NCBI RefSeq assembly: GCF_003144405.1
Contig: NZ_PENW01000016.1
Coordinates: 124,001 to 188,000 of the forward strand
DNA: 64,000 nt
Origin: Proteus cibi
GTDB lineage: Bacteria > Pseudomonadota > Gammaproteobacteria > Enterobacterales > Enterobacteriaceae
Direction: 5' to 3'
How positions within the stretch are numbered: the first letter of the stretch is position 1; each line of letters starts with the position of its first letter. The notes beneath the pieces are model-generated. The model saw only the letters and a list, made by a program, of their open reading frames with translations, did not search any database and was not told the origin of the DNA. Shown one piece after another: positions 34,551 through 44,609 of the stretch. The translations under genes were made by a program, and so were the position numbers.

Positions 34551-36518
34551 TCAACGGCTACGATTTAACAACATTAAACAAAGGAAATAGCTACCACCTA
34601 AAATCGCCACCAACGTTCCTGCTGCAATTTGAGCGGGATAAATAAATATCTGCCCAAGCCAATCAGCCCACACCATTAAGATTCCACCAATTAATCCTGA
34701 AACTATCAATTGTGATTTGATTTTATGGGCACCAAGTAATATTGCCGTATGCGGAGCCACTAAGCCAATAAAGGCAATAGGGCCAACGGTTGAAGTTACT
34801 AAGGCACATAATAACGAGACAATGATTAATAAAACAATACTGGCATGCCCAGCATGTAATCCACGAGCTGAGGCAAAACTTCGACCAATAGATATTAATG
34901 CAAGCCAGCGCGTTAATAAAAAGACGCTACCCACAATTAATGTGATTGCGAATGCAAAATAGAGAGCCTGTTCACGGGTCACACGATAAGTCGAGCCTGA
35001 TAACCACAGTAATATTTTATAGCTATTTAAGGAGCCTTTAGCTAAGAAAAATTGAATAAAGGCTTCCAAACTCGCCGTTAATGCAATACCCGTTAATATT
35101 AAGCTGGCTGGTGCATATTGGTGCCTTCTGCCTAAAACTAATAAAATAATCATCACAACACAGCTGCCTAATAGCGCAACGCCCCACAGTGATGTTTGTA
35201 AGGTGCTCCCTAAAATTAAGCTCGAAAAAACTAATGCAAAAGTAGCGCCCGATGACACCCCCAAAATATCTGGGCTAGCTAATGGGTTATAAATTAAACG
35301 CTGCAAGATAACACCGGCAATAGCGAGAGCAATACCTGCAAATAACCCAGCCAATAAGCGTGGTGATCGCAATGCCCATTGATAAACGGAAGGTATTTCC
35401 CAGAACCATTGTTGTTCATTAATATGAATGAAAAGGGTAAGGACTAACCCGAGTATTAATAATACAAATATTCCTATCACAGTATATTTTGATACTGTTT
35501 TAGCCTGTGAATTAATTGAAATCGAAAGCTGATCTTGAGCGCGCATTTTCTTACGGCTAAACCAAATTAGTGCAGGTGCTCCAATAGCGGCTGCAGTAAC
35601 ACCACTTGGAATAACTGTATTAAGCCACTGTCCAACCCCTATCGCCAAGCTATCCGTAATAAGCAATAAACATATTCCCATTAGGCAACTGGCAATAAGT
35701 TCTTGGCGGGCAGTTCTTGCACCTAATGTTCTAACAATATTAGGTGCAAGTAATCCGATAAAACTAATCACTCCAACAGCAGTAATAGAGACAGAAACTA
35801 ACCAAGTACTTAATATAATAAAAAAGGCAAATGCAGGTAAAACAGACAATCCTCGAGCTGTCGCACCTTCATTACCTAAACGTAATAATGTGAGAATACG
35901 AGGTGCAAAAATAAAAATAAGTACAACAGGTGCAATTCGCGGTAATAACCAAAAAAATGAATTCCAACCATCTTGAGCCAAATCTCCGGCTCCCCACATA
36001 AATATATTTTGAGCAAATTGAGAATTTAATGTCACTAATGCGGTCGCGATAGCACCTAATAGAATATTGGCTACCATACCGGAAACAACAAGGGGTAAAC
36101 CGGTCATATTACGAATGCCGGCAATAATAATCACAAAACCAAATGCAAATAAAGCGCCTATTGTTGCAGCTAATGCACTGTGATCAGCAACCCAATCGGT
36201 AAACCAAATATTCACAATAACTAAAGCTAACCAAGCTCCTGATGAGGTGCCTAATGTTAAGGGTGATGTCAGGTTATTTTGCGTTAATTGCTGCATTAAA
36301 CTCCCGACAACACCAAAGATCCCCCCAATCAGTAGTGTTATTGCTAAACGTGGTAATTGTGCATGAATAAAAAAAACATCAGCGAATGGTGAGGATATTT
36401 CTGGATGTCTTAATAAATACCATTGGTGAGATAATGAAAGAGAATTATCAACTTGTAAGCTGATAATACTTAATAAGATAATTGCCAAAAAATAAAAAGT
36501 ATATTGCTTAATTTTCAT
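34551..36518 (-). CDS. fhuB: Fe(3+)-hydroxamate ABC permease FhuB
   Basis: The inner-membrane channel of the hydroxamate siderophore importer. It has 655 residues, the double-length form made of two fused FecCD halves. The first half includes LGTSSGAWLALVIVN and the second SPDILGVSSGATFALVFSSL, the same family motif in each, plus two copies of the coupling region FIGLLAPNIVR and FIGLVAPHTAILLG. It overlaps fhuD by 11 bases and is the last gene of fhuACDB. Confidence 0.94.
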   Translation of the reverse strand: MKIKQYTFYFLAIILLSIISLQVDNSLSLSHQWYLLRHPEISSPFADVFFIHAQLPRLAITLLIGGIFGVVGSLMQQLTQNNLTSPLTLGTSSGAWLALVIVNIWFTDWVADHSALAATIGALFAFGFVIIIAGIRNMTGLPLVVSGMVANILLGAIATALVTLNSQFAQNIFMWGAGDLAQDGWNSFFWLLPRIAPVVLIFIFAPRILTLLRLGNEGATARGLSVLPAFAFFIILSTWLVSVSITAVGVISFIGLLAPNIVRTLGARTARQELIASCLMGICLLLITDSLAIGVGQWLNTVIPSGVTAAAIGAPALIWFSRKKMRAQDQLSISINSQAKTVSKYTVIGIFVLLILGLVLTLFIHINEQQWFWEIPSVYQWALRSPRLLAGLFAGIALAIAGVILQRLIYNPLASPDILGVSSGATFALVFSSLILGSTLQTSLWGVALLGSCVVMIILLVLGRRHQYAPASLILTGIALTASLEAFIQFFLAKGSLNSYKILLWLSGSTYRVTREQALYFAFAITLIVGSVFLLTRWLALISIGRSFASARGLHAGHASIVLLIIVSLLCALVTSTVGPIAFIGLVAPHTAILLGAHKIKSQLIVSGLIGGILMVWADWLGQIFIYPAQIAAGTLVAILGGSYFLCLMLLNRSR

Positions 36519-37416
36519 TATTCGGTGCCATATCTAATAAACTTTCTGTAATGGCTTCTGCCATTAACGTTAACGATGTCACTCCGCCATAATTCCAGAC
36601 GGGTTTTACCGAATGAAAATGTCCATTTTGAACAAATGGCATGGCTTGCCATAACACGGACTTTTGCAGTTTACTTTCATCGGGAAAAGGCAACATATAA
36701 AGAACGTAACCTTGCTTAATCTGCTGCAACACATTCATTCTTCTTTGGTCGATTCCCCAAGGTTGAGGAGGTAACGATATTGCTGATTTCAATCCCAACT
36801 TATTAACTACAAATTCAGTTGTTGAGTTTTCTGTGTATAAAAAAACGGACGTTAATGTAGAAAAACGGATCACTTCGACTTCTGGTAGCGTAATAAATGA
36901 TAATTGTAATTTTTCTCTTAATTGTGCAAAAGTATTGTCCATCTCAGCTAATTTTTGCCGCGCAAGCGTCTCTTTCCCTAAAAGAGAGGCTAGGGTATTA
37001 AAATGCGCTAAAGCCACAGTGGCAGCATTATCTTGGCGAGAAAAATTAGGTAAATACACAACGGGGGCGATAGTTTGCAACACTGGCAATAAATCTTGTT
37101 GCGAACTTGCCGCTAAAATAAGATCGGGCTTTAACGATGCCATTTTTTCTAAATTAGGCTCTGCCCGCATACCCACTTCTTCAATAGAGTTTGGGGCAAT
37201 AGGGTGAGCCACCCATTGGTTATACCCAGCAATTTCGGTCGCACCTACGGGAATAACATCTAGTGTTAATATTTGTTCCAGTAAATCCCAATCTAAAACA
37301 ATAATGCGTTGCGGTATTTTATTGGTATTTGGCGTAGCATTGACGATAGGAGTGATCAATAAAATAGCCAGACCCAAAGACAGTGATTTAACTATTTTTT
37401 GTAATATTACACGCAT
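36508..37416 (-). CDS. fhuD: Hydroxamate siderophore-binding protein FhuD
   Basis: The periplasmic receptor that hands hydroxamate siderophores to FhuBC. It has 302 residues: a signal peptide (IVKSLSLGLAILLITPIVNA) then a class III substrate-binding fold with IIVLDWDLLEQILTLDVIPV, as in FhuD, and LASLLGKETLARQKLAEMD in the backbone helix region. It overlaps fhuC by 10 bases and fhuB by 11, so translation is coupled. Confidence 0.92.
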   Translation of the reverse strand: MRVILQKIVKSLSLGLAILLITPIVNATPNTNKIPQRIIVLDWDLLEQILTLDVIPVGATEIAGYNQWVAHPIAPNSIEEVGMRAEPNLEKMASLKPDLILAASSQQDLLPVLQTIAPVVYLPNFSRQDNAATVALAHFNTLASLLGKETLARQKLAEMDNTFAQLREKLQLSFITLPEVEVIRFSTLTSVFLYTENSTTEFVVNKLGLKSAISLPPQPWGIDQRRMNVLQQIKQGYVLYMLPFPDESKLQKSVLWQAMPFVQNGHFHSVKPVWNYGGVTSLTLMAEAITESLLDMAPNNEN

Positions 37417-38189
37417 ACTACTGCCACCTTATGTTGTTGTGAACCTTTATTATCAGGGTGCTCTATCAGCTTAATCGGTGTTTCATAAAGTGCAGAAAGT
37501 CGTTCATCATCAAAAAGTAATGAAGCATCACCTTCAAATGCAATGTTGCCTTTTTTAAGCGCGATAATATGAGTGGCATAACGTAAGGCAAGGTTAAGAT
37601 CATGCAAAATAACGATGATACCAACATGCTGAGTTTGATTTAGCTCACGCAATAATTCCATGAGTTGATATTGATGATGTATATCTAATGCTGATGTTGG
37701 TTCATCTAAAATCAAAATAGGTGATTGTTGAGCCAGTAACATGGCAACCCAAGCCCGTTGACGTTCACCACCAGATAAATCATCAGCAAGCGTGTCAGCA
37801 AAAGGAAGGACTCCCGCTTTTTCCATCGCTGTTGTGATAATTTCATCGTCTTTTTTATTCCAACGACCTAATGTTCCACGCCAAGGAAAGCGACCTAAAC
37901 GCACTAACTCTCTAACAGTTAATCCAGCAGAAGCGGGAAGTTTTTGTGGGAGAAAGGCAATTTGTTTAGCCAGATCACGAGGCTTATAATGTGAAATATT
38001 GCTGTTATTTAGTGTAACAGAACCACTATCTGGGGCTTGCTGACCTGATAACAAACTGACTAAAGTCGATTTACCTGAGCCATTATGACCGAGCACAATG
38101 GTCAATCCTAGATCTGAAATACGCAGTGAGGGAATAGATAGAATAGTGCGTCCACCGCGATCCATTTGAATATTTGAGAGTTCAAACAT
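37407..38189 (-). CDS. fhuC: Hydroxamate siderophore ABC ATPase FhuC
   Basis: The ATPase of the importer, 260 residues. Walker A GHNGSGKSTL, Q-loop FLPQKLPAS, signature LSGGERQRAWVAMLLAQ, Walker B ILILDEPTSALD and the switch His in IVILHDLNLALRYA are all present. A GTG at 38195 is two codons further upstream; I chose the ATG at 38189, the family start. It lies 75 bases after fhuA and overlaps fhuD. Confidence 0.93.
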   Translation of the reverse strand: MFELSNIQMDRGGRTILSIPSLRISDLGLTIVLGHNGSGKSTLVSLLSGQQAPDSGSVTLNNSNISHYKPRDLAKQIAFLPQKLPASAGLTVRELVRLGRFPWRGTLGRWNKKDDEIITTAMEKAGVLPFADTLADDLSGGERQRAWVAMLLAQQSPILILDEPTSALDIHHQYQLMELLRELNQTQHVGIIVILHDLNLALRYATHIIALKKGNIAFEGDASLLFDDERLSALYETPIKLIEHPDNKGSQQHKVAVVCV

Positions 38190-38263
38190 GGTCACTCATT
38201 TATAAAATGATATTCCGCCTTTTATTGCATGGTTAACAACAAAAAGCGGAATAATAAAGAAAA

Positions 38264-40348
38264 TTACCAGCGATATTTAGCATTCAAGAGAACAGAACGA
38301 GATTGCCCGTAATAACAGTAATAGTCACAACCAGAGAGATACTCTTTATCGAGAATGTTGTTAATATTTAACTGTAATTGCCACTGTTTATTGAAATTAT
38401 AGATCGCAGCCATATCCCATAATGTTGCACTAGGTACGGTTAAATCACTGCTCTTAGGATTATCTTTAGATTTACCTAAATAACGAACACCGGTTCCTAA
38501 AGTTAAATCTTGGGTTCCCGTAATTGGAATTGTGTAACTCCCCCAAGCAGATGCAGTATGTTTAGGAATTAAACCGGCTTGTTGTTTACCTTTATTACCC
38601 GTGTCATCCGTTTGCATATCGGTATAGGTGTAATTGGCTTTTAACGCTAAACGTTCTGTTAATTGCATTTCACTGGTTACTTCAACACCTTTTGACGTCA
38701 CTTTACCCGTTTGTGTTGAAACAAAAGTCGTTGGGTTTGCAACCAGCGCATTCTTCTGAGTGATATCAAACCAAGCAACATTAAGGTAACCATCGATAAA
38801 ATCAGGTGTATATTTTATCCCTGCTTCAATTTGTTCACCTTTTAATGGCTTATACAGATCTTGAGTTGCAGGATCGATAGTGCTCATCACCTCAAAGGAC
38901 TCAGAATAACTCACATAAGGAGATAGACCATTATCTGCTAAGTACATTAAACCTGCATTGAGGCTAAATTCGCTATCAGTACGTGATTTATCCTCATTTT
39001 TTACCTTGGCTTTATTTTCTGTTTTTACCCAATCTTGACGTATACCAGCCATTGCAACCCAATGGCTATCAAACTTGGTTTGATACTGTGAGTAAAGGCT
39101 ATATTGCGTTTTATCAATGGTGCGATTGACATTGTTAGCAGGGTTAAGCGGGGTATATTTGCCGTAAATAGGGTTCCACGGATTAATCGTACCAAAGCTG
39201 TAATTATCTTGCTCATCACCTTTGGTTTGATGATATTGCAACTCAGTACCTGCTAATAATGTATGTTCGAAATTATCCGTATCCCATTCACCAACAATAT
39301 TATTATCAAAAGAGATACTTTGATTTTTGCCATCACGGAAAACAATGCCACGATTCAGTTCTGTTGCCGTAATATCTGAATTAGGGAATGCGTAGACACT
39401 ACGTAATAACAGATCGTTATAACCATAGTTTAAACGTTGAGAAAAACGCCAAACATCATTGAGATTACTTTCTAATAAATAACCTGCTGAAATTTGGGTA
39501 CGTTTATATTTATCGTATCCTGGTTCACCTAAGTTAGTTGACGGTTTAATTTTCCCAAAAGGGGATGAAATTAATGTACCAGCCGCGGGGAAGAAAGGAT
39601 TGGTTGGTGTACCATCATCATGCAAATAGGTCGCCATAAAGGTTAGTGCTGTATCGTCCGTCAGATTAATCGCAACACTTGGCGCAAGATAAATACGCTC
39701 ATTATCAGTGTGAGATAACTCTCCATCTGATTTTTTCATTAATCCAACAAGGCGATAACGTACACGTTTATCATCTGTTGTACTTGAAACATCAAAGCCT
39801 AGCCCACGCTGATCATTATTTCCAACTTCAAGAAATACTTCATTTTGAGATTTGAAGCTAGGTTTCTTTTGTACGACGTTAACTGCACCACCGGGTGTCG
39901 ATTCACCAAATAAAACCGCGGATGCACCTTTTACGACTTCAATTTGTTCAAAGCCATAAGGCTCTAATAACCATGTGTAATAACCATCACGAAAAAGGCG
40001 GCTGTTATCTAAATAGGTTGCAGCTTCAAACCCCCGCACGCGAAGCCAATCAGTATCGTTATCAGCACCAAAAGGCTGAGAAACAACACCGGAAGTATAA
40101 CGTAAAGCTTCATCAAGTTTTTGAGGAGCATGTGTTTCGAGATCTTTTTGAGAAATGACAGAAACGGATTTAGGTGTTTCTTGCAAACTGGTATTTACTT
40201 TTAAAGCCTGGGCACTAACGACAAGTTTCTCAACTTGTTCCGTTTTTGCTATTTCTTCCGCAAAAGCCTGTGTAGTCAAAATAAAAGGAAGGGTGGCAGA
40301 ACAAAGTAATGCCACTGGTTTCAATTTAAACGCATAAAAATTAATCAC
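38264..40348 (-). CDS. fhuA: TonB-dependent siderophore receptor, FhuA-like
   Basis: The outer-membrane receptor of the locus, 694 residues. It has a signal peptide ending TTQAFA-EE and a TonB-box-like segment VEKLVVSAQ. The plug domain has TPKSVSVISQKDLETH and VVKGASAVLFGESTPGGAVN, followed by a 22-strand barrel ending in the aromatic NAKYRW. The short late motif YLSGCDYYCYYG resembles the cysteine pair of ferrichrome-type receptors. The start codon is GTG. The name rests on fhuCDB directly downstream; the exact hydroxamate is not known. A Fur-like site lies 13 bp upstream. Confidence 0.88.
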   Translation of the reverse strand: MINFYAFKLKPVALLCSATLPFILTTQAFAEEIAKTEQVEKLVVSAQALKVNTSLQETPKSVSVISQKDLETHAPQKLDEALRYTSGVVSQPFGADNDTDWLRVRGFEAATYLDNSRLFRDGYYTWLLEPYGFEQIEVVKGASAVLFGESTPGGAVNVVQKKPSFKSQNEVFLEVGNNDQRGLGFDVSSTTDDKRVRYRLVGLMKKSDGELSHTDNERIYLAPSVAINLTDDTALTFMATYLHDDGTPTNPFFPAAGTLISSPFGKIKPSTNLGEPGYDKYKRTQISAGYLLESNLNDVWRFSQRLNYGYNDLLLRSVYAFPNSDITATELNRGIVFRDGKNQSISFDNNIVGEWDTDNFEHTLLAGTELQYHQTKGDEQDNYSFGTINPWNPIYGKYTPLNPANNVNRTIDKTQYSLYSQYQTKFDSHWVAMAGIRQDWVKTENKAKVKNEDKSRTDSEFSLNAGLMYLADNGLSPYVSYSESFEVMSTIDPATQDLYKPLKGEQIEAGIKYTPDFIDGYLNVAWFDITQKNALVANPTTFVSTQTGKVTSKGVEVTSEMQLTERLALKANYTYTDMQTDDTGNKGKQQAGLIPKHTASAWGSYTIPITGTQDLTLGTGVRYLGKSKDNPKSSDLTVPSATLWDMAAIYNFNKQWQLQLNINNILDKEYLSGCDYYCYYGQSRSVLLNAKYRW

Positions 40349-40360
40349 AATGAGTCACCG

Positions 40361-40379
40361 AATAATAATCATTACTATT
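40361..40379 (-). promoter_or_regulatory. Fur-box-like sequence upstream of fhuA
   Basis: Minus strand AATAGTAATGATTATTATT closely matches the Fur consensus (GATAATGATAATCATTATC) over its centre. It lies directly upstream of fhuA, where iron repression is expected. No other strong match was noted in the window. Confidence 0.65.
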
Positions 40380-40459
40380 ACCACTATTATTCATGTAATT
40401 GATACTAAGGTAAATTAATTTATGCAAAAATGTCTATAAATGATAATTTTTTGGGTTAA

Positions 40460-40702
40460 TTAACTGCTTATATCAATCCAATCCCGTCTTCCGCCGACAG
40501 AAGTGCTGCAATACTGTGCATGATAGCTTAAACATAAAGTTCGCATTCCTGCTACCTGCTGTGAATACCAGGCTCCACCTCGCATTCAAGCGCGTTCGCC
40601 ATAATTTCGTAAATAAATCTGGTCGTGACCTTGTTGGTTTATTGCTGGATATAATCCTAATGCGTTAAATAACGCGAGGATTTCAAGATTATCAGTGGCC
40701 AT
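40460..40702 (-). pseudogene. Remnant of an FGE-sulfatase/C-type-lectin-like phage protein
   Basis: Reading the minus strand from ATG 40702 gives 38 codons (including LEILALFNALGLYPAINQQG and DQIYLRNYGERA), then a TGA at 40588-40586, and then in the same frame MRGGAWYSQQVAGMRTLCLS, followed by YHAQYCSTSVGGRRDWIDIS. The layout, an ALGLYP-like helix, then GER-x-x-RGG-x-W and a Cys-rich end, is that of the C-terminal lectin-fold domain of formylglycine-generating-enzyme relatives, common in phage tail proteins and diversity-generating retroelement targets. Usually the second part reads RGGxWxNGxxAGVFALxLxxARSxSxxxxGFR. The start is missing and the frame is broken, so it is a relic. No reverse transcriptase or other phage gene is adjacent. 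Confidence 0.55.
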
Positions 40703-40712
40703 ACACGCCAAT

Positions 40713-40746
40713 AAAAAAGGCTTGATAAAGAGTATCAAGCCTTTTT
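40713..40746. terminator. Terminator of ybiT
   Basis: AAAAAAGGCTTGATA-AAGAG-TATCAAGCCTTTTT, symmetrical A/T tails; ends the minus-strand ybiT transcript. Confidence 0.85.
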
Positions 40747-40774
40747 CTGTTTATTACTCTAATCTATTATAAAA

Positions 40775-42373
40775 TTAAAGCGTAACACCTTTTTTTGCTA
40801 GGAACTCATCATAAGTACCTTGGAAATTAGTCACTTTTTCAGGTGTAATTTCAATAATACGATTTGCCAAGGAGCTCACGAATTCACGGTCATGAGAAAC
40901 AAAAATCAATGTGCCTTGATAAAGTTCTAATGCCATATTCAGTGATTCAATAGATTCCATATCTAAGTGGTTGGTAGGCTCATCCATAATCAAAATGTTT
41001 GGTTTTTGCATCATCAGCTTACCAAATAACATTCTGCCTTTTTCGCCACCAGATAAAACTTGAACAGATTTTTTCAAGTCATCTTGAGAGAACAGTAAAC
41101 GACCTAATACACTACGTACAGATTGTTCGTCGTCTTCAGGTTTCATCCATAAGCTCATCCAATCAAACACCGTCATATCTACTTCAAAATCAGTGGCATG
41201 ATCTTGTGCATAATAGCCAATGTTTGAGTTTTCAGACCATTTCAAACGACCTGTATCTGGTGTTAATTCACCGACTAATGTTTTGATCATCGTCGATTTA
41301 CCCACACCGTTATTACCTAAAATAGCGACTTTTTCGCCCACTTCAAGCATCATATTGACGTTTTTAAACAGTGGGGCATTATCATCATAGCCTTTAGAGA
41401 TATTTTCCACTTCAAGCGCATTACGGAATAATTTTTTCTCTTGCTCAAAGCGAATGAATGGGTTTTGGCGGCTTGATGCTTTCACTTCTGCTAATTGAAT
41501 TTTTTCAATTTGTTTTGCACGAGAGGTTGCTTGGCGTGATTTAGAGGCATTAGCACTAAAGCGGCTGACGAAAGATTGCAGTTCACTAATTTGTGCTTTT
41601 TTCTTCGCATTATCCGCTAATAAACGCTCACGAGCTTGAGTTGCAGCAAACATATACTCATCATAGTTACCGGGATGAACAGCAAGCGCACCATAGTCTA
41701 AGTCAGCCATGTGCGTACACACCATATTTAGGAAGTGACGGTCATGGGAAATAATGATCATAGTACTGTTACGTTCATTTAGCGTTTGTTCAAGCCAACG
41801 AATAGTATCAATATCCAAGTTGTTCGTCGGTTCATCCAGTAACAAAATATCAGGATCAGCAAACAGGGCTTGTGCAAGTAACACACGCAATTTCCACCCC
41901 GGAGCCACTTCACTCATAGGGCCATTATGTTGTTCTAATGGAATACCTACGTTTAGCAATAATTCGCCAGCGCGCGATTCAACGGTATAACCGTCCATTT
42001 CACCAAATTTCACTTCAAGATCAGCAACACGTAAACCGTCTTCTTCGCTCATTTCAGGTAAGCTATAGATGCGCTCACGTTCTTGCTTCACTTCCCAAAG
42101 TTCAGTGTGACCCATAATCACCGTATCAAGCACAGTAAACTCTTCATAAGCAAACTGGTCTTGTTTAAGTTTACCAAGACGTTCATTAGGATCGAGGAAT
42201 ACGTTGCCGCTAGTTGGCATTAAATCGCCACCTAAAATTTTCATAAAGGTTGATTTACCGCTGCCGTTAGCACCGATTAAACCATAGCGATTTCCGCCAC
42301 CAAATTTGACAGAAATGTTTTCAAACAGTGGCTTTGAGCCAAACTGCATCGTGATATTATTGCTGATTAACAA
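40775..42373 (-). CDS. ybiT: ABC-F ATPase YbiT
   Basis: A protein of 532 residues, near-identical in layout to E. coli YbiT (530) as I recall it. It starts [20 protein letters not shown] and has ABC signatures APGWKLR (the degenerate first one, as in YbiT) and LSGGE, Walker [10 protein letters not shown] and GNNGVGKST, and Walker [13 protein letters not shown] and [11 protein letters not shown]. YbiT acts on ribosomes stalled at problem sequences. The start codon is TTG at 42373. A nine-codon ATG ORF (ATG at 42386) overlaps this start in another frame, and a stem (GGTAA/TTACC with GGCATTATGCC) lies upstream near 42401-42440, so translation may be tuned. Confidence 0.93.
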   Translation of the reverse strand: MLISNNITMQFGSKPLFENISVKFGGGNRYGLIGANGSGKSTFMKILGGDLMPTSGNVFLDPNERLGKLKQDQFAYEEFTVLDTVIMGHTELWEVKQERERIYSLPEMSEEDGLRVADLEVKFGEMDGYTVESRAGELLLNVGIPLEQHNGPMSEVAPGWKLRVLLAQALFADPDILLLDEPTNNLDIDTIRWLEQTLNERNSTMIIISHDRHFLNMVCTHMADLDYGALAVHPGNYDEYMFAATQARERLLADNAKKKAQISELQSFVSRFSANASKSRQATSRAKQIEKIQLAEVKASSRQNPFIRFEQEKKLFRNALEVENISKGYDDNAPLFKNVNMMLEVGEKVAILGNNGVGKSTMIKTLVGELTPDTGRLKWSENSNIGYYAQDHATDFEVDMTVFDWMSLWMKPEDDEQSVRSVLGRLLFSQDDLKKSVQVLSGGEKGRMLFGKLMMQKPNILIMDEPTNHLDMESIESLNMALELYQGTLIFVSHDREFVSSLANRIIEITPEKVTNFQGTYDEFLAKKGVTL

Positions 42374-42641
42374 GACAAATACTCATTATTAGTGAATGAC
42401 AAAAGGTAATGGGGCGGCATTATGCCACAAGTTACCCCTATTAAGACAGTAAAGTGACACCTGTCTGTTAAGGAATTTTTGCTATAAGCGAAAAAAACAT
42501 CATATTGCGTGTTGTTTTCCATAACAAAAGTAAGGAAAACGAGAAAGATCAAAGCTTCAATCACTTAGTTAGGATTAATGTGTTATTTTAAATGCCATAA
42601 ATACAGATCATTAGATACCGAATAACGAAGAGAGTGTTGTT

Positions 42642-43097
42642 ATGCCTATATGGGTTGATGCTGATGCATGTCCAAAAGTAATCAAAGAAGTGTTATATCG
42701 TGCAGCAGATAGAGAAAAAGTGGTTATTACTTTTGTTGCCAATCAACGATTAATCGTACCTGCATCGCCTTTCTTACGGACATTACAAGTTTCTGCGGGA
42801 TTTGATGTTGCGGATAACGAAATTGTTCGCCGAACCCATCAAGATGATTTGGTTATTACCGCTGATATTCCATTGGCTGCCGAGGTGATAGAAAAGGGTG
42901 CAGTAGCGCTCAATCCAAGAGGTGAACGTTATACTGAAGCCACTATTCGAGAACGTTTAAATATACGTGATTTTATGGATACGATGAGAGCAAGCGGTAT
43001 TCAAACGGGAGGACCCGCAAGTTTGAGTCAACGTGACCGCCAACTTTTTGCGAATGAATTAGATAAGTGGTTCTTACAACAAAAAAAGCGTGTTTAA
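42642..43097 (+). CDS. yaiI: YaiI/YqxD-family protein (DUF188)
   Basis: A protein of 151 residues. It opens [20 protein letters not shown] and has [20 protein letters not shown] and [20 protein letters not shown], the three conserved blocks of the YaiI/YqxD family, a PIN-like fold with an acidic pocket. The function is unknown in E. coli; nuclease activity is suspected from the fold. AAGAGAG precedes the ATG. It is a single gene with its own terminator. Confidence 0.92.
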   Translation: MPIWVDADACPKVIKEVLYRAADREKVVITFVANQRLIVPASPFLRTLQVSAGFDVADNEIVRRTHQDDLVITADIPLAAEVIEKGAVALNPRGERYTEATIRERLNIRDFMDTMRASGIQTGGPASLSQRDRQLFANELDKWFLQQKKRV

Positions 43098-43128
43098 TAT
43101 CGTCAGTCATAAACGCTTTTAATAAACA

Positions 43129-43158
43129 AACGGGCATAGATATTATTGCCCGTTTTTC
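43129..43158 (+). terminator. Terminator after yaiI
   Basis: AACGGGCA (43129-43136) and TGCCCGTT (43147-43154), followed by a T run. Confidence 0.82.
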
Positions 43159-43198
43159 TTTAAGATAAACTCTAACTTATTTCTTCTTGATAATAAGA

Positions 43199-44437
43199 TT
43201 AGACATAACGCTTTGTGCCTAAAATACTCGGTTTCTTCCCTTTAAAAACATGAGGGCCATCCATCGTTAATTTAAGCTCATTACCATTACGCGTTAACCA
43301 AGGTGTTGCTTCACTGCCCGCTCGTGACGTTACACCAGATGGTTTTAAAGTAATGCTATCTTGATCAATTTCAATAATACCAATCACATAGGTATAAATC
43401 ATATTATTGAAAAAGCCTTTCTTATACTCACAAGAACATTCAACGACTTGATTACCATATTCCATACGCATTGTTGGTTTTAATGAAGCGACAGACACAC
43501 AACCATTGCTAATAGCAGAATAAACACTACAAACCAACGCAACTTTACCGCCCATTAATTGGGAAATAGCGGGGTTAATTTCAACGGTTTCGCAACCGGG
43601 TTGTTCTTGACTCACACTCACTACATCACCGGTATGGAAAACAAAAGGATCTGAATGAAAAGCACCGCTTTTATCTGGTGCTTGAATAATAGACATTTGA
43701 CCATTCGGACGTAAAATGCCTACACGAAGATCTAAATCATCATTATCTTTTCCATCCCCATTATCTATCCATGTTGCACTCACTAAAATACGTTTAGGCG
43801 CGTCATTACCTTTTAATAATGAAACACGATGGCTACTATCGGGTTTAGTCAGTTTCACTACGCTTTTTTGGATATTAATCGGCGCAGGTGGTGGCGTAAC
43901 AACGGCGGGGGCTTCTTCAACTTCAACACCATAAAGGTTACATAAACCAACAAGCCCAGAAGCAAAACCTTGCCAAACAGAACGAACTTTATTTTGACCA
44001 TTTCGAACATAAAGCTCTAAAACGATGATCCCTGTCTCTTGTGAAAACGGACTGGGTACTAGCTCAATAACTTCATTGTTTATCAGCACTTGAGCTTTTA
44101 ATTGATTAACAACAGCAAAGCCACCAGCACTACCATCTTGCGTTAATGTAATTGCGATTTTGGTAATATTTGCGGGTAAACGAGAAAAATCAAAATCAAT
44201 ACTATGAATAACAGTAGTGCCTTGAGTTACCGGTGAAACAAATGAAGCTGCACCAGAGGCGTGGTGAGGAGCATTAAAGAACACCATATCGTCGTCATTA
44301 ACGACTTTTCCAGATCCGGTGACTAAAAATGCAGTCAGATTAATATCAAGATTATCGCCTACTGCATGAGAGACTTTAACTTGTCCTTTATTTTCGCTGA
44401 GTGATGTATTTTCACCAGGTTGCAACGTTTTACTCAT
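43199..44437 (-). CDS. TerA/TerD-like tellurium-resistance-family protein
   Basis: A protein of 412 residues with two TerD-type domains. The first (about residues 1-180) opens QPGENTSLSENKGQVKVSHA and has VVNDDDMVFFNAPHHASGAA, the usual TerD acidic motif. The second (about residues 200-400) has SATWIDNGDGKDNDDLDLRV, another Ca-binding Asp cluster, and ends in TerA-like sequence, linked by a proline-rich hinge (VVTPPPAPINIQKS). It matches the TerA layout. The rest of the ter locus (terB, C, D, E, Z) is not in the window. Stand-alone TerA/TerD proteins are linked to membrane stress and phage or colicin responses in other organisms, but no role can be assigned here. Confidence 0.8.
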   Translation of the reverse strand: MSKTLQPGENTSLSENKGQVKVSHAVGDNLDINLTAFLVTGSGKVVNDDDMVFFNAPHHASGAASFVSPVTQGTTVIHSIDFDFSRLPANITKIAITLTQDGSAGGFAVVNQLKAQVLINNEVIELVPSPFSQETGIIVLELYVRNGQNKVRSVWQGFASGLVGLCNLYGVEVEEAPAVVTPPPAPINIQKSVVKLTKPDSSHRVSLLKGNDAPKRILVSATWIDNGDGKDNDDLDLRVGILRPNGQMSIIQAPDKSGAFHSDPFVFHTGDVVSVSQEQPGCETVEINPAISQLMGGKVALVCSVYSAISNGCVSVASLKPTMRMEYGNQVVECSCEYKKGFFNNMIYTYVIGIIEIDQDSITLKPSGVTSRAGSEATPWLTRNGNELKLTMDGPHVFKGKKPSILGTKRYV

Positions 44438-44609
44438 TAAACCGCTCCTTGATTGATAAGACTAACTGCAAGAAATTTAGGCAACGAATGCGATAATAAC
44501 TTCAATTAATTATTTATTCGGTGATCTCATTCACTTTCAATTGATATCAAAAACCAATGAATTTATCTATAATCGTAGGGAAATTTTCCCATCAAGACGA
44601 GAGGTAATG

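Noticed and set aside
36833-37207. 124-codon plus-strand ORF
   Set aside because: Antisense shadow of fhuD with basic, domain-free sequence.
40460-40702. An active diversity-generating retroelement
   Set aside because: No reverse transcriptase, template/variable repeat pair or intact target gene in the window.
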